Shown: positions 1 to 13,300 of the stretch, piece by piece
How the letters are laid out: the number at the start of each line of letters is the position of its first letter
Position numbering within the stretch: the stretch's first letter is position 1
Assembly (NCBI GenBank): GCA_964017045.1
Contig: OZ024801.1
Span: 31,359,257-31,423,256 of the forward strand
From: Omphiscola glabra
Lineage: Eukaryota > Mollusca > Gastropoda > Lymnaeidae
Reading direction: 5' to 3'
DNA: 64,000 bases
Made by a program: the position numbers and the translations under genes
The notes under the pieces: model-generated
Seen by the model: only the letters and a program-made list of their open reading frames with translations
Database searches by the model: none
What the model was told of the DNA's origin: nothing

Positions 1-2600
1 ACATCTGACAGCAGGTGCAATCAATGGCGTAGACAACACAGGATGGCAACTATCTGACATGTGTACTGAATTATGCCGCCAGCAAGCTCTCCCAAATATT
101 CCATTTGACCCCCCCATTCCCAACAGTCCCAGTAGGCGTCACCCGGTCAGTGGGTGCAGCCCGCCCACAAACCCTATAAATTCTTAACTCATTCCCGACG
201 GATGCGACTAAATGCGTCCATTGGGGGTTCCGACGGATGCGTCCAGGCGCATAGCGCCACACCGCTCTCGTTTTTAGTTAAAAATAGCAATGAAATCTCG
301 CATCCATCGAGACTTCCGGCGATGGCGTGATTCTGCGTGATTTCAATTTAGAAACCGGATGTTTTTATCTTGTTTCACTTTTAAACTACGTGTGCTTTAG
401 TACGACGCGTCTATATCTTGCATGTATTCGACCGAGGTGACAAAAATCGATTTTTTGGCCATTGTTCATTATTTTTTCTCCGCTAATGTTATATTTTTAT
501 TAAACCTTATTCATTCTTTGATGCATTCGTTCTTAATTCATTAACATTTATTAATATTTAGCAGCGTAAAAAATATTTTAAAAATGTAAATCAATTTCAA
601 AACTGAGTTACTTCCCTTTTCTCAGGAAAATAAATTAAGTACGGAAGTAGCACTGACGGAGGGAATGAGAAGACAAGAGTGATGCTTCTGAGGTATAGTT
701 AGCTAAGTAGTGCCTATTTTATTTTAAGGTAATCTACCACTTGAGCTCGGGCAAGAAAAAAGTCCAGTTTGAAGGGCTATTTAAACAGTTATATATATAT
801 TCATTGTAATGTTACATGTATGAGTATGAATTATGATTGTACTTGTAACATTGTTTCATTGTACATGACATAACCATTTCAGCACTTATCATGTAATACA
901 GGTGATCACATTAGTTAGTACGACCTACATTATTATTTGTGAATTACCAATGAGACCTTTATGAATAGTATAGTATTAGGCACTGTCGTTGCCATTGGTG
1001 ACTGATCTATTTACTGCCGTCGGTCACCGGTAAGTTCACTAAGGTACTGAGCTCGGCTACTGATTACTTCAGATTACTGATGGGTTGACAACCAGCTGTT
1101 GAATTGGATATGCCAAATTTTTTTTTCTATATAGATCAGTTTATTAAATTATAATTGTATTATTCACCTAGTAATGTTCCAATAACACGCTTAGCATCTT
1201 CATTCCTTCTTTCATAAGCATCAATAACGCCGAACAAGACTAATGGGTGGACCTTACACACGAGATTGGAAGCCATTTTAAAAGAATTATCCTACCAAAT
1301 GATTTTTCGATACTGGTGCTTGGCTTTCGTCTCGACTATATTTATAAAAGCTAAGAATGCTCCAGATGGCTGATTCAAACCTCTTGAAGTCCATAGACAC
1401 ATAGTGCAAAACAAATTTAACATTTAAATACGTATTTTTAACTTCTCTTTTCTTTTTTTTAAACGCTTCAACTTGGAAACAAAGACATTGATTTAAAAGG
1501 GAAATATCATTTAAAAGTAATCAACATTTCTTTGGAATATCCTGTTCGATTATTTTAATATTCACTGCGTTATGACATTGCCAGCTGCTTAGCACAGCGA
1601 GACTGGTGAAGCAAATATAATTAAAACATGAAAGTTAACACAATTTAAATAATATTTTTGTTGAAAACTGTAAAACTTTTATTGGTCATTGATAAAAAAT
1701 GTTTTTAAACAATAAATGAATAAATGAGCTGCTAGTATGTGGTAAACAAATTTTCAATCCATGTATATCCATCAATTTATTGCGTGATATAAATACATGT
1801 AGTAATATATTATATACTTTATATTGCTAAATACAAAATCTAATTAGTGAAAAATAAATGAAAAAATACTTTAAAAAATGAAATTCTAGATAAAGAAGGA
1901 CATTTTATAAAAGAAATATTATTACTGTTGCTGCATTTTACTTATTATTATATTTAAAATACAGTGCTATTTTAAACAGTTTTTTTGACTGAAAGGAAAC
2001 ACGTTTAATAATCCATGAAAGAAAATGTACAATTTGGTGATTTTGTTTTTAAAAATAAATTATTAGAGTTTTAAAAAAAAATTGAAACTAAAAATCATGC
2101 TCTTGAAATGTCTGTCAATTCGGCAATTTAGCCCTGTTGTTAGTCTGGATCTGCAGCGTTATTATAAAATAATTTTAACTTCCGGAACATGGTTCTCTTC
2201 TGTCCAGTATCCGCTACTCTAGAGGTTTTGAAAGGATATATTCATTTCAAGATCAAAGTATACAAGTCACAGAAAATTATGCATATTATTAGTTTTGGAT
2301 AGCATAGACACTATTATATTACTTTCGATTAGCATATGGTTAACTATAAAATATAACCGGAAAATCATATCTGTTATTACTGTTACTGTTAAACAATGTC
2401 CCACATTGAAAATGAAAGTTAGAAGTTATAAGCTGAAAAAAATAAATTGTATAAATGTTAAATTTTTTGCCTACTGACTATTCAACATTTATAACGCCTA
2501 ATACACTATGCGCGTAACAGCCTATTTAAAATTAAGCTTCATTATGCTTTAAAACTTACATGTATCTTGATGAGTAGGCCTCTATTTGTACTACTTAATA
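1..2600. other. AT-rich upstream region, no gene recognised
   Basis: Short ORFs only. A direct repetition of a CGACGGATGCG motif occurs at about 197-245. The region may contain the NFRKB promoter and a non-coding first exon, but no element could be fixed. Confidence 0.4.
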
Positions 2601-2784
2601 CAGCGGTTCTCAACCTTATTAATGCCGCGACCCTTTAATACAGTATCTCATGTTGTGGCGACCCCCAGCCATTAAATTATTTTTGTTTCTTCTTCATAAC
2701 TGTAGAGTGTATGTGTTTTCAGATGGTCTTAGGCGACCCCTGGGAAAGGGTCGCGCGTCGCGACCCACAGGTTGAGAACCGCTG
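2601..2784. mobile_element. hAT-type MITE, family A (copy 1), intact
   Basis: A 184-bp element with terminal inverted repeats beginning CAGCGGTTCTCAACCTT and ending AGGTTGAGAACCGCTG. It is flanked by a perfect 8-bp TSD, ACTTAATA (2593-2600 and 2785-2792), the hallmark of hAT transposition. It has no coding capacity. The CAG(T/C)GGTTCTCAA terminus is a common hAT/Charlie-type end. Related copies occur at 8984, 34232, 39275 and 53877. Confidence 0.93.
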
Positions 2785-3689
2785 ACTTAATAAATTATAA
2801 TTAAATAAACTTACTAAGTAACTTACATCTAATTTTTGTCATTTGTGTAATTAGTGGTAATTGGGGTTAAGGGGGGGGGGGTTCATTGTGACATCATAAT
2901 AATAAAAAAAAGAAATATTATTGAATCAATAATAGCCATAGCAGTGAATAACACTAATTTAGAGAGGTTTTTTTAACTTCAATTATAATTATTTTATTTT
3001 GTATTTTTAAACTACAATCACTGAGAATCAATATAGGTATGCAGGGCCTGAAAATTATTGGCTCTGTTCAAGTTACAAGACGCCACAGAGGAGGAGAATC
3101 AGGGTTTAGGGACATTGACAGTCTTGAGAATTTATGTCGAAATGTGGAGATGAGAGTCATAGATTTAGGGCTATCACATGAAGTGGGATGGAATGAAAAA
3201 TGGTTTGACCTGGGGGTTGGGCGGAGAAATGATCTAAAAGCTCTAGCTCAAAGATTCTTAACAGTTTTGCATCACCTCTATATTTTAAATTATTTCAAAC
3301 CACCATTATTATGTTGTAATAAAATTTTTTTTAAAGAAAATAATTTAGTTATTTTAATTTAATTTCTGTAATTTAACTTTATAGGGAAAAAAAAATAAAT
3401 TCATCAATACAATTAATGTCCAAACTAAATTCACCCCGAAAACATTTATTGCTGCTAATCAAAATGCATAAAAACATTTTTTTAAGGCAGCAGCAATTAA
3501 CAATGGCAGCAAATTTAATTTTATGGGTCATTTATAGATGCCCCCCATAAACTTGTGCTTAGGCTTAGCTATAATTAAATATTAGACCTATAAAGTAGTC
3601 AAAAATGATGTCAAGCATTGAGCTGGGCTAGATTTTTGAGGGGTTAAACATTTGAAAAGACCTACAACTGGGAATCCAAGCATGGAAAA

Positions 3690-3778
3690 GAAAAGCATTA
3701 GTTAGATATGAGTGGAAGGAAGTAATGAGGTAGGCCAAAGCCCGTCATGGGCTGTAGCGCCACAGGGATGGATGAATG
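3690..3778 (+). mobile_element. LINE (RTE-like) 3' end fragment
   Basis: The sequence reads as the C-terminus of a LINE ORF (WKEV..., AKARHGL with a stop) followed by GGCTGTAGCGCCACAGGG and an ATGGATGAATGA-like tail, the usual 3' end of RTE-like elements. The same GTAGCGCCACTGATGATGA ending occurs on the minus strand near 48970. It is a 5'-truncated relic. Confidence 0.6.
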
Positions 3779-4528
3779 AAATATTTGCATTGCAGGATTC
3801 TAGTGGGGATAAAAACTGGCCAAAATAGCATATAGTGTATTTTAGGTTGACCTATATAATACTATATTTGGGAAAAGAATATTTCATGAAAATAATATTT
3901 TATGATTTTACATAAGACCAAGCTCTGAAATAAGTAATACCAAATTTTAATTAGTAATATTTTAATGTTAAGATTTTTTATAAAAACTAAAAATTAATAT
4001 TTAAGCTAGACATGTTTCTATGAAATTGTGTTTTAAATTGGTAGATTAAAAGACACTGAAAAACCTACCAAAAATATAATAATAATGATGAAGTAATTTA
4101 GCTCTACTTCAAGTACTTTATATTTAAAACTAAGACAATTCCCAATAAGATTGACAGAAATACCTTACTTTGTCTGCGATACAAAAAATTTATTTTGAAA
4201 ATTTTGATGGTTAATTTATTTGTAATGAAATTCAACAATAGTTGAATGGGAATGTACAACAGGATTCTTTATTTGAGTATGCCTATTGATAAATTGCATT
4301 TGATTGAGATTAAATGATCAGGTTAGTCTTAGCATTTTTATAAGGATCTTCAATTTGACAGATTTATTTTCATACAAAATAAAGATATAAGTTTTTAAAA
4401 AGCCTTATAACAAAGCAGGAGTTTTAAAAAAGAAACAAATAAATTCTGATCAGTCCTCTTATTTATTAAAGTTTTCAGTGAGCTACAAATGATCTGAATA
4501 AATATTCAATATAATTAAAATGTTTCAG

Positions 4529-4552
4529 GATCATTTAACATAACTCTGAAAT
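4529..4552 (+). other. NFRKB: 5' UTR part of first coding exon of NFRKB
   Basis: A pyrimidine-containing acceptor (TGTTTCAG ending at 4528) is followed by 24 nt and then the start codon. No further upstream in-frame ATG exists in the exon. The transcription start and first non-coding exon must lie further left, possibly within 1-4500; a donor-like CTGAG/GTATAG near 690 is one unproven candidate. Confidence 0.6.
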
Positions 4553-7322
4553 ATGGAAGATTCCGATCAAGATGTGAGCGAGGAGATTGATAGTGACAAT
4601 GATGTCTGGGCTGGTTTGATACCAGGCCCTGATGAAAGGACAGAGCAGTGCAAAGTTGGCAAGGAAACATTACATTTACCGGAACTCTTTTTGGAAAAGG
4701 TTGGTTATCTGAATGAATGGAAAGTCACAGACGTGCAGACACAAATGCACATTTACGGAGTGCCCTTTGTCTTCAGGGAGGCGTGAGGTTAAGGCATATA
4801 CTACATTGTATCAATGTTTAATTACTCTGACAGGTTCACGTTTATTTGCAGGCCTTAAAGAGCCATTTAACTGGACCCTTTCTTGAAAATATTAGTATTT
4901 GAATGAATATAATGTGGTGGTTTTTTTTTGAGTGGCTAATTAACTGCTATAAAAAATGAATCACTTCACCACAAGACATGATATGCGGATGGCTTTTTTT
5001 CATTAATGTTTGTGGAAAACTTCTGACCAGAATACATTTAACATTTCATACAAGTATTTTTACTGTGTTGATCACTTTTTTGGTATTTATTTTGTGAGAT
5101 TAAGGACTGGAAGGAAAAGTATCAGATGCAATTGATCTGAGATAATTTAGCCAGTACATAACCAGATGCCATCAAGTGAAAAGATTTGAACTTGTTTCAG
5201 CTTCCACCAAGGCCGGCTTGCAATTTATTTTGTCTTCCAAAGGAACATTTTCCTGAAGGCTTCTTCTAATTTATATATCATTAACAGTTAAGACAGTGTG
5301 ATATCATTAACAGTAATTCAGAAAAGGCAGTGTGATATCATTATCCAATTGGAACCAATTAAATTTTGATTTAGAAAATGATTTTGGTAACGTGCAGGTC
5401 AAAGACTGCAGATATAATTTTGGGATAGATGTTCTAAAAGTGTTTGCTTTTTCTTTTTTTTATATTTCAGAAACATATTTTTACATCTGTGTTGTCAATG
5501 GAAACTTGGGATACAGTTTTGACAGATGAGCAAAAGGAACAGTTAGAGGTGACCTCTTCTTAATTTTACTTTTCATTACTATTCATTAATTGTCTTAAAA
5601 AGAATAGCTTCTGTATGTATTTAAAATAAATGTCTTTTGAGAGTTTGTTTGATGGAAAGCAAATGAATACTTATCCTTATTGTGCTTTATTTTTCTATCA
5701 GAGTTTATTACCAAAATTTCCTAATGGTGATGGTGAAGAGAAACGCGAGACGTTAAGGTTAGTATGAGTTTTTCTTTCCACTAATGTTATCTGCTTGACT
5801 TTATATAATACCTTGTTGAAAAGTTTCTATGATTATTTCATGTTTGAATTGGTTAACTCAATAATTGGACTTTTTAGGGGTGATTTGTAATAATATTATT
5901 AAAAATAAAACATGCACCTTGTTCTTGTAGTTGCAGCTATGGTAAATAAAAAAATAAGTAGAAACCTGGGTACAAAATGTATAAATAAAATAACATTAAA
6001 TATTTAGGAATTAATTATTTTATATATTTAAATATAAACATGCAAAGCGCCTTGAAAGAAATTACTGAATTTTGTCCCATAAAATCAGTGTTAAACTTCC
6101 CTCAATCACCACCAGTTATAGAAACCACTCTGACTAGTTCAGCTGATGTGGAAGTCATCCACCTTACGTACTTTTCCATTTAACTGCAGCAATTGTTTAT
6201 GTTAACGTGAAATTTGTCCTCAACTTATTCTTCTTACCTGGCCATTATATACTTCTCTTTCTACCATCTAGTAAAGTTGGAGTTGAAGGTTAAGGGATTC
6301 AGAGTTAAGAAAAGTTCTAACAATACAGCCTTAACAAGTGCTTCAATATTGATTGTAGTAGCTGTAGAGGATGAGGGGGAGGCTATACATTATTTGTATC
6401 ATTTACATTTATCTGATTCCCAGGCGATTGTTTACTGGTGAAAACTTCAAATTTGGGAACCCTGTTGAAGATTTGCAAAAGAAACTAAAAGGTATTAAAA
6501 GGATTTTCATTTAATGTATTGTTTTGAATTTAAATTTTCATGTGTTTGTGCACTGCCAGCATTAAAAAAAATTAATTCCTATTGTTCATTATACATAAAA
6601 TAAAAGAAAAATCCTTGATAGCTTTATAATCAACTTCAGTTTCTAAAATGGTGGAGCTTTAGGACATTTTTCTTATTATCTCAGACGCCAACTTTAAAGC
6701 CCATCAAGGGTACTCAGCCTCTACACAAGAGCGGGTTTGTTTGGGGGAAGGGGGGGGGGGAGAATTGGTGTTACTTTGAATAGCTTTTACAAGGAGGTGT
6801 GAGTTATCGGTTTTTTGGATGTCAAGTACCTCTAGTAATACTGAGGGTGGACCATAATGAATTTTAATGTTAAAACATATTGATATACTAATTTATATTT
6901 AGTGATTTGCATAATTTGTTTTGTGTCATTCTTTGAAACTTAGGTTTAAAATGTATTTTGAAAAAAGCTTGTATAAATTGAAGTGATCTTTATTTAAAAG
7001 AGTGATCTTTTTTAACTTTTTAAAAAAATGAAAATATTGTTGAAACATTTACATCTTTTTTTTTATTGCATGTACGTTTCTTTTTGTAAAAAAGAGCAAT
7101 TTGAAAAATTCCAACAACTTTGTGAGTAACGTCTATATTGTTTACATTTATGCTTTGATTGAATTTTTTTGACAATGCTTGTTTATGTTTATAGAGGGGT
7201 ATTTGCATCCAGAAATTGCACGATACAGAAAACAGACTCGACAGTTTCGACACCGTGATTACAAAATGAGGCAGCAGCGGCACTTGTCAGATCTGTTAAA
7301 ACATTTACTTCTCTCCAGACAG
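4553..7322 (+). CDS. NFRKB: NFRKB N-terminal DEUBAD-type region (coding exons 1-5)
   Basis: Residues 1-159 of the spliced product. An acidic start (MEDSDQDVSEEIDSDND) is followed by LPELFLEK, which continues across the first intron into KHIFTSVLSMETWDTVL, aligning without a gap to the NFRKB family. Exons 2-4 give the LLPKFP and GENFKFGNP motifs, and exon 5 gives a basic helical stretch ending LSDLLKHLLLSRQ. In the family this region is the DEUBAD (DEUBiquitinase ADaptor) domain that binds UCH37. The hairpin F-R-F that blocks ubiquitin in vertebrate NFRKB corresponds here to F102-K103-F104. Domain identity is seen from sequence similarity; the inhibitory function is inferred from the family. 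Confidence 0.9.
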
Positions 7323-10300
7323 GTATCTGGATTTCTCCAATTTGGGATTATGTAAATGAAAAGCACTTATTTCCTTAAATTTTTGTTTGACAGAGAAATT
7401 GTAGTAAATAAAAAGAAATATAAATTGCGATTTATAAAAGTTAAAGTAAAAGTAGCTGCTTATCTCTTAATAGAAATAAATGTAATGCTCATACATTCTG
7501 CAAAGTTTTGTTAATCTGAAGTTCGGAAATGAGGTGGGCAAAAGATGGCCAGTGGGGCTATGCTAGAAAATTCAAAAAGGCTCAGGTTTAAAATTAAAAA
7601 AAAAAAAATTGTGAAATGTTTTGTTCAAGAAAATAGTACACCCCTCTGTTTTTTTTATTCATGCTTATTTTACGAAATGTATCAATGAAAATTGTACAAT
7701 TATTGGACAAAAAAATATATTCATCTACAGGGTCTCTTTGAACATGCATCAACATTAGCCCCCGGAGAGCCTATTAAGTTTCAGTGTCGACCGCCACCTA
7801 AGAAGAAAGCATCTGCCGTAGAGCAAACAGTGAAGAAGAAGACAATTAGGTTTGTTTCTGATTTGACTTCTCTTTTAATGTTTAATTAGGTGATAAGTGG
7901 AAGCAGCGTTGATGAACATTTGTCATCTCCTCCATTTCTTAAATAATATTGCGTCAATCTTCAGGAATGACTTAACCTTCAGAATTTCAGGTTATAAGAA
8001 TAATTGTGGCACTTAAGTTAAATGTAGTTCAAATGGTTATAATTTCAGTATATTTCTTAAAAGAAATTTTTTATTAATTATAATTATTATTTTTGTTAAA
8101 TGAGCTATAATTTTCTTTTATTTTAGGATTTTAAAAGAAGTAAGAGAAGAATGTGGAGTACCTGACACATCGTCGGATGAAGAGGATGAAACTACAAGTA
8201 AGAGTTATTTTAATGTAAAATATGATACAGTTTTCTTTGAATTTTAATTTTTTTAAAAGAATATTTAAAAAAAAAATTCTATGGGTCTAATTTTATTGTG
8301 ATTAGTGCCACTCAATAAATAATGGTTTTGTGGTAAAATTATTAATTTTTCTTCTATATCTTTTGATGGTCAAAAGTACAGAAAAATTGGGTGACCACAC
8401 TCATGGTTGGAATTACTAATGAAGCATTTTATAAGCATTATTTCTTGTCAATCATCGCTTCTTTTTCTTTTCTTTTTTCCTTTATAAATTCCTACAATGA
8501 TTTCAAGCCTATAATTGATTAAATTATATCTAATGATTATATTTTAACATCTCCAAATCATAAAAATTGATGATCTTATAAAGGTCCTGTTCAAAGAAGC
8601 AGACGTCAGCTATTCAAATCTTTAGGTCCTATCCCATCGCCGGAACCGACTCTCCCTAGTGTTGTATCCACTTTTGCAAGCAAGCCGTCAATGGTTAATG
8701 GTGACGTGGGGGCTTTAAATCATTTAGAAACAACCAGCCCTGTTCAAAATCAGATAAACCACAAGAGACCAAGGCCGATAAGTCCTATTGAGGTCACTGA
8801 GGAAAGCTACAAACTTATGCTCAAACTTCATAAAAAGAAAAAGTTATTAGATCCGGTAAGTCTTCTTTGTACCCTTTTCTAGAATGTATTTTATTATTAT
8901 TGATGGCTTTAATAATTTATTTCCACCTTACTAAAGTAGTTTTAGCAACATTGCTAAAATAATTTATTTTCAACTTACTAAAGACCACACAACCTTCCTA
9001 ATGCTGCGACCCATTAATACAGCTCCTCATGTTGTGGCGACCCCAAACCACAAAATTATATTTGTTACTAATTCATGACTGTAGAGTAAATGTGTTTTCC
9101 TATGGTTTTAGACGACCCCTGGGAAAGGGGTCGCGACCCACAGGTTGAGAACCGATGCCCTAAAGTAAGGACAAAAGGAAAAAGAAGATAATCTCTGCTT
9201 TATAGTCTAATTACAGCTCTTTATTATAGTTAAAATTCAATATTTTGTTTACTTCTCTGTGTTAGGAGTTACCAGAATTAGACACAACCAACATTACACT
9301 TCAGGATATTCTGGCTCGATGTCAAGCTAATAAGAAAAATTCAAAAATTAATGTTGGTATGTATTTTGTTAAAAATAGTTACAAGATATTAAACAATTAA
9401 ATATATTAACTGACAAAAATATTATTTGACACCCATTCTTTTAATTTAAACCCCCATTTCACAAATATATTTGTGTCAACTTGTAAATTTTTTTTTACTT
9501 GTAAAACAATCTTCAGCATCAGCAATCTTGCTGATCATCAATTTTCTTATGTTTAGAAATGCCACTTTTAGCTGGGGATAATGCCCCAGGAAACCCTGCA
9601 ACCATGAAGAAACGCCTCAAGATGAAAGCAAAGGGGGAGAAGAAGCGAAAGCTAAAAATGAAAGAAGTTACAGCAGGAGATGAAGATGAGGCTGTCCTTA
9701 CCCCACATCTTACATCATCTGAATTAGATCAGAACTCAAGTTTTCTAGGTGTTGATGAAGAGTCAGAAGAGTAAGTATGAAGTGATCCACCAAAGCTAAT
9801 GGGGCTTAAAACATGTTTTATTTAATGGCAAATATTGTGTACATTTATATTTTAAATCTTTTAAAGTAGCTTAGTAAAGAAAGAACAGAATTCCTTAATT
9901 TTTGTAGTTGTATTGCAATCTTTTCAAAAGTTGTATATCTTCCCCCACTACAATATTTCCAGGGTCTCCAAAACAGTATTTGGTCCAGCTACAAACTTCT
10001 TCTGTTTATTACGTGATATTTTGTCAGAATTCTCTGAAGGAAAAGGTTCTACTCCAAAGGTATTCCTTTTAATAAATTACACCATTCAGTATTGTTTTCT
10101 GCCCAGGAAAATGGCAATAGTTATTCATTGTGCATGGTTCGTAACTAGTCCTCTTTTGTGACTAAATACTTCACCAACTTGAAAGCAGAAGTGTTAATGT
10201 ATTCTAATTTTGGCTGATGCAGGTAGAGGACCGTGTGAGAGAATGGCTAGACTTGAATGATGAGATCTCAAACCCATGGTTGGCACTGCAAAAAAGCTGG

Positions 10301-13300
10301 ATTGATTTAGTGGTATCTGCTCTTAAATTTCTTTCAGGAAATGAGCTAGGTAAGGTTCATTCACATCTCAGTACTACAGTGAGTCTGAAACTTTTATCAT
10401 ATGAAGAATTTTAATTCAGTGAACTATTTGTTTCATTTTTAATAGTAAAATTACTTAATACATACAATATTACCTCTTAATTTTATAATCTTTTTTGAAA
10501 AATTAAACAATGTCCATGCACAAAGAAATATTTTCATTGGTAAAAATATGTTGACTCCACTAATATGTAAAGTTATTAGCCGAGAGCACATGAAGTATAT
10601 CTCTTTAATACCGTATCTTTTTGAAAGAAATTTTGTCGATGGAAAATTGATCAAACGGAAATTTGGTAGAATCTTTTTTTTCAGTTCAGACGCATTATTT
10701 TGTTTTACCATATAGTATAGTGCGTTAAAAAAGAAATTTGATGAAAATCTTAATTTCCGGGAAACCCTTTACTTTGGGGTTTGTTATTTTGTTGCAGTCG
10801 AGTATGGATATTCACTAGTAATTGTTGGGCACAGAATATTGTGTTTTATTGGTTGCAGTGTGTCTTGTGTAGTAGTTTAGTAAATGAACGCTTTTCCCTC
10901 TTTTAGGGCTTGTGAAGTATTTTATGGTAATTGTGACTTTGTGTCTATAGTCTGTCTTTTGTTTATGTTCATTTTCGCTGAGCAGTCGATGAGACAACAC
11001 TGTGGTGAAAGGTTGTGCTTTATTCTCCTACTTATAGCGTGCTTATTACGGACCGTTTTAAATGGAGAATTTAATCTCTTAATTTTAGACTATGGCTCGT
11101 TCTAGAAACAGTCCATAATAAAGGACGATACCAACGTTTAAAAATAATAACAAATAAAACGACAATCAAGGCCAGAGCTAATTACAATTAATAACCTTTT
11201 TAATTTGTGAACTTCAATTAAATAATAACAGCAAGAGAAATATGATTGAAATTATAAACTTACAGATTTGCTGGTACCGGTACTGTATATAAAAATACAA
11301 TGAGCACAAATTGTATGAGGAAATAGAAATCTCTACACACAACAAAGTATAATGACACACGGCATGCCTCGTAAACAAGGAAAGGAAAAATCTCTCTCCT
11401 CTCTATCGGTCAGCCCTTTTTATAGGCAGTTTCAGATGATCATTCTGGAAATGGAACACACAGTCTTACTGCTTCCCGCATTTTCTAGATCGTTCTATCA
11501 CATTCGACAGAAACGGGCGATAGTAAACAAATGTATCAACAAAGGGATATTTTTTTCTAGCCGCCCCAACACGGGACCGACTTGAAAGAGGTCATGCACG
11601 TGGAAGGTGGGCAATACGTCATCCCTCATAACAGTGCTGCATTACACATGTGTTTTATTCATTGTACAGCCTGACAGATATGTTGCTGGATTAAGTTTAC
11701 ATTGCTAACGGAAAAGGACTTGTGATCATTTTGGTCTGATTATGATGCATGAACGTGTAAAAGAATTTGATGAAAGAAACCAATTGTATTACGGATCATG
11801 TCCATTTTATGGAAAAATCACCTCTAGATAATGTATAGTAAACTTAATTTATCCATATGTGCACAACTTAGAGTATTGCTTATAACATTTTACATATTTA
11901 TTTATTTATGAACAACTTGAGGTTCTCATGGGAAAAATAAATATATCATAGTCATGTGATTTTATGCATGCTCTTTTTCACATTAAAAAAATTGAGAATC
12001 TTCAATGTCATACAATTTGGATCACAGGATTGAAAGTTGAAAACTTTGTACCTTTTGTGGACTACAAGGAAAGGGCTCAGCAGTGGAAATGGATTGGCGT
12101 TGGTCGTGACACAGATCCAGAATTGACATCACTCTTTCGTTACTGGCTGCAGCATAAGGATGATGTCACTGTGGATGGCCTTGACTCAGCTCAAGGTTCT
12201 CCACCACCACCCAAAGTGTAAGTTTTAGTCAGATACTGACGATTTACAAGTAAATGTCTTACAAAATAATAAACCAAAATATCCAGTGTTATTTTAGGAA
12301 AATTTTCATGGATAAAAAAACTTGAATCCACTTATAAATAATAGAATCAAATGCACTAAACAAATTTAGATAAATGTAATATTAATAACATACTATTATT
12401 TTTCTATTCACAGCAAAACCAATTTTATTGTTAGGCCCACATCCAGTAATGAGAAAGCATTTTTTCGTGAGCAAGAGCGTCGCAGATTTGCGGCCCCTCA
12501 CAAAGCCTTCACTTTTATGATGCATGGATACGATTCAGTTGTCGGGCCTGTTAAAGGAGTTTACGACAAAGATAGTGGGACAAATAAGGCTAGAGAACAC
12601 AATTTGTTGGTATCTGACCGTCCCCCTTTTGTCACTATTCTTACTCTGGGTAGGTAAAGTTAAGAAAGATCTCAATAGTCATTAAGTTTGTCACACCAAA
12701 ATATATCAGATGAGTTACTTTCTCCTTAGATTAGGTTTGCCAATTTTTATTTTCCAAGATTAAAAGTAGCAATTTTTCATCTTCTCTAGTGCGTGATGCA
12801 GCAGCCAGACTTCCCAATGGTGAAGGAACGAGAGGAGACATCTGTGAACTTCTTAAAGATTCTCAATTTCTTGCCCCAGGTGTGACAGAAACTCAGGTAC
12901 TTAATTTAATGTAACTTTTTTTATTGTTTAAAGCTCATCAAATTTTTTTTCTTTATTTCCAATCAATGTCTTTTAAAAGTTATATTATCCTTTAATGAAA
13001 CCACTGCTACTGTCGTTCAGTTTGGAGAGTTTTTGGTTATAAAACTACATTATACCTCCAGATTCTTCTTTTTTAAAAAAATTTATTGATTAAAAAAGAA
13101 AGGTCTATTTGTTACTTTAAGAGCTAAATTACACATGACAAATTAATTTTATTTACTTTGGTGGCAACAATGACTCCACATCCCGTACGTTTTTTGACAT
13201 TTACACCATAACATTCACAGATTAATGCTGTAGTTAGTGGAGCTCTTGATAGACTTCATTCTGAAAAAGATCCTTGTGTGAAATATGATGTAACTAGAAA

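Noticed and set aside
3039..3362. 107-codon + strand ORF (MQGLKIIGSVQVTRRHRGG...)
   Set aside because: No domain, no splice or coding signature, ends in low-complexity AT-rich sequence; could be chance.
10815..11105. Possible LTR or small gene in the large NFRKB intron
   Set aside because: No direct terminal repeats, primer-binding site or retroelement protein could be found.
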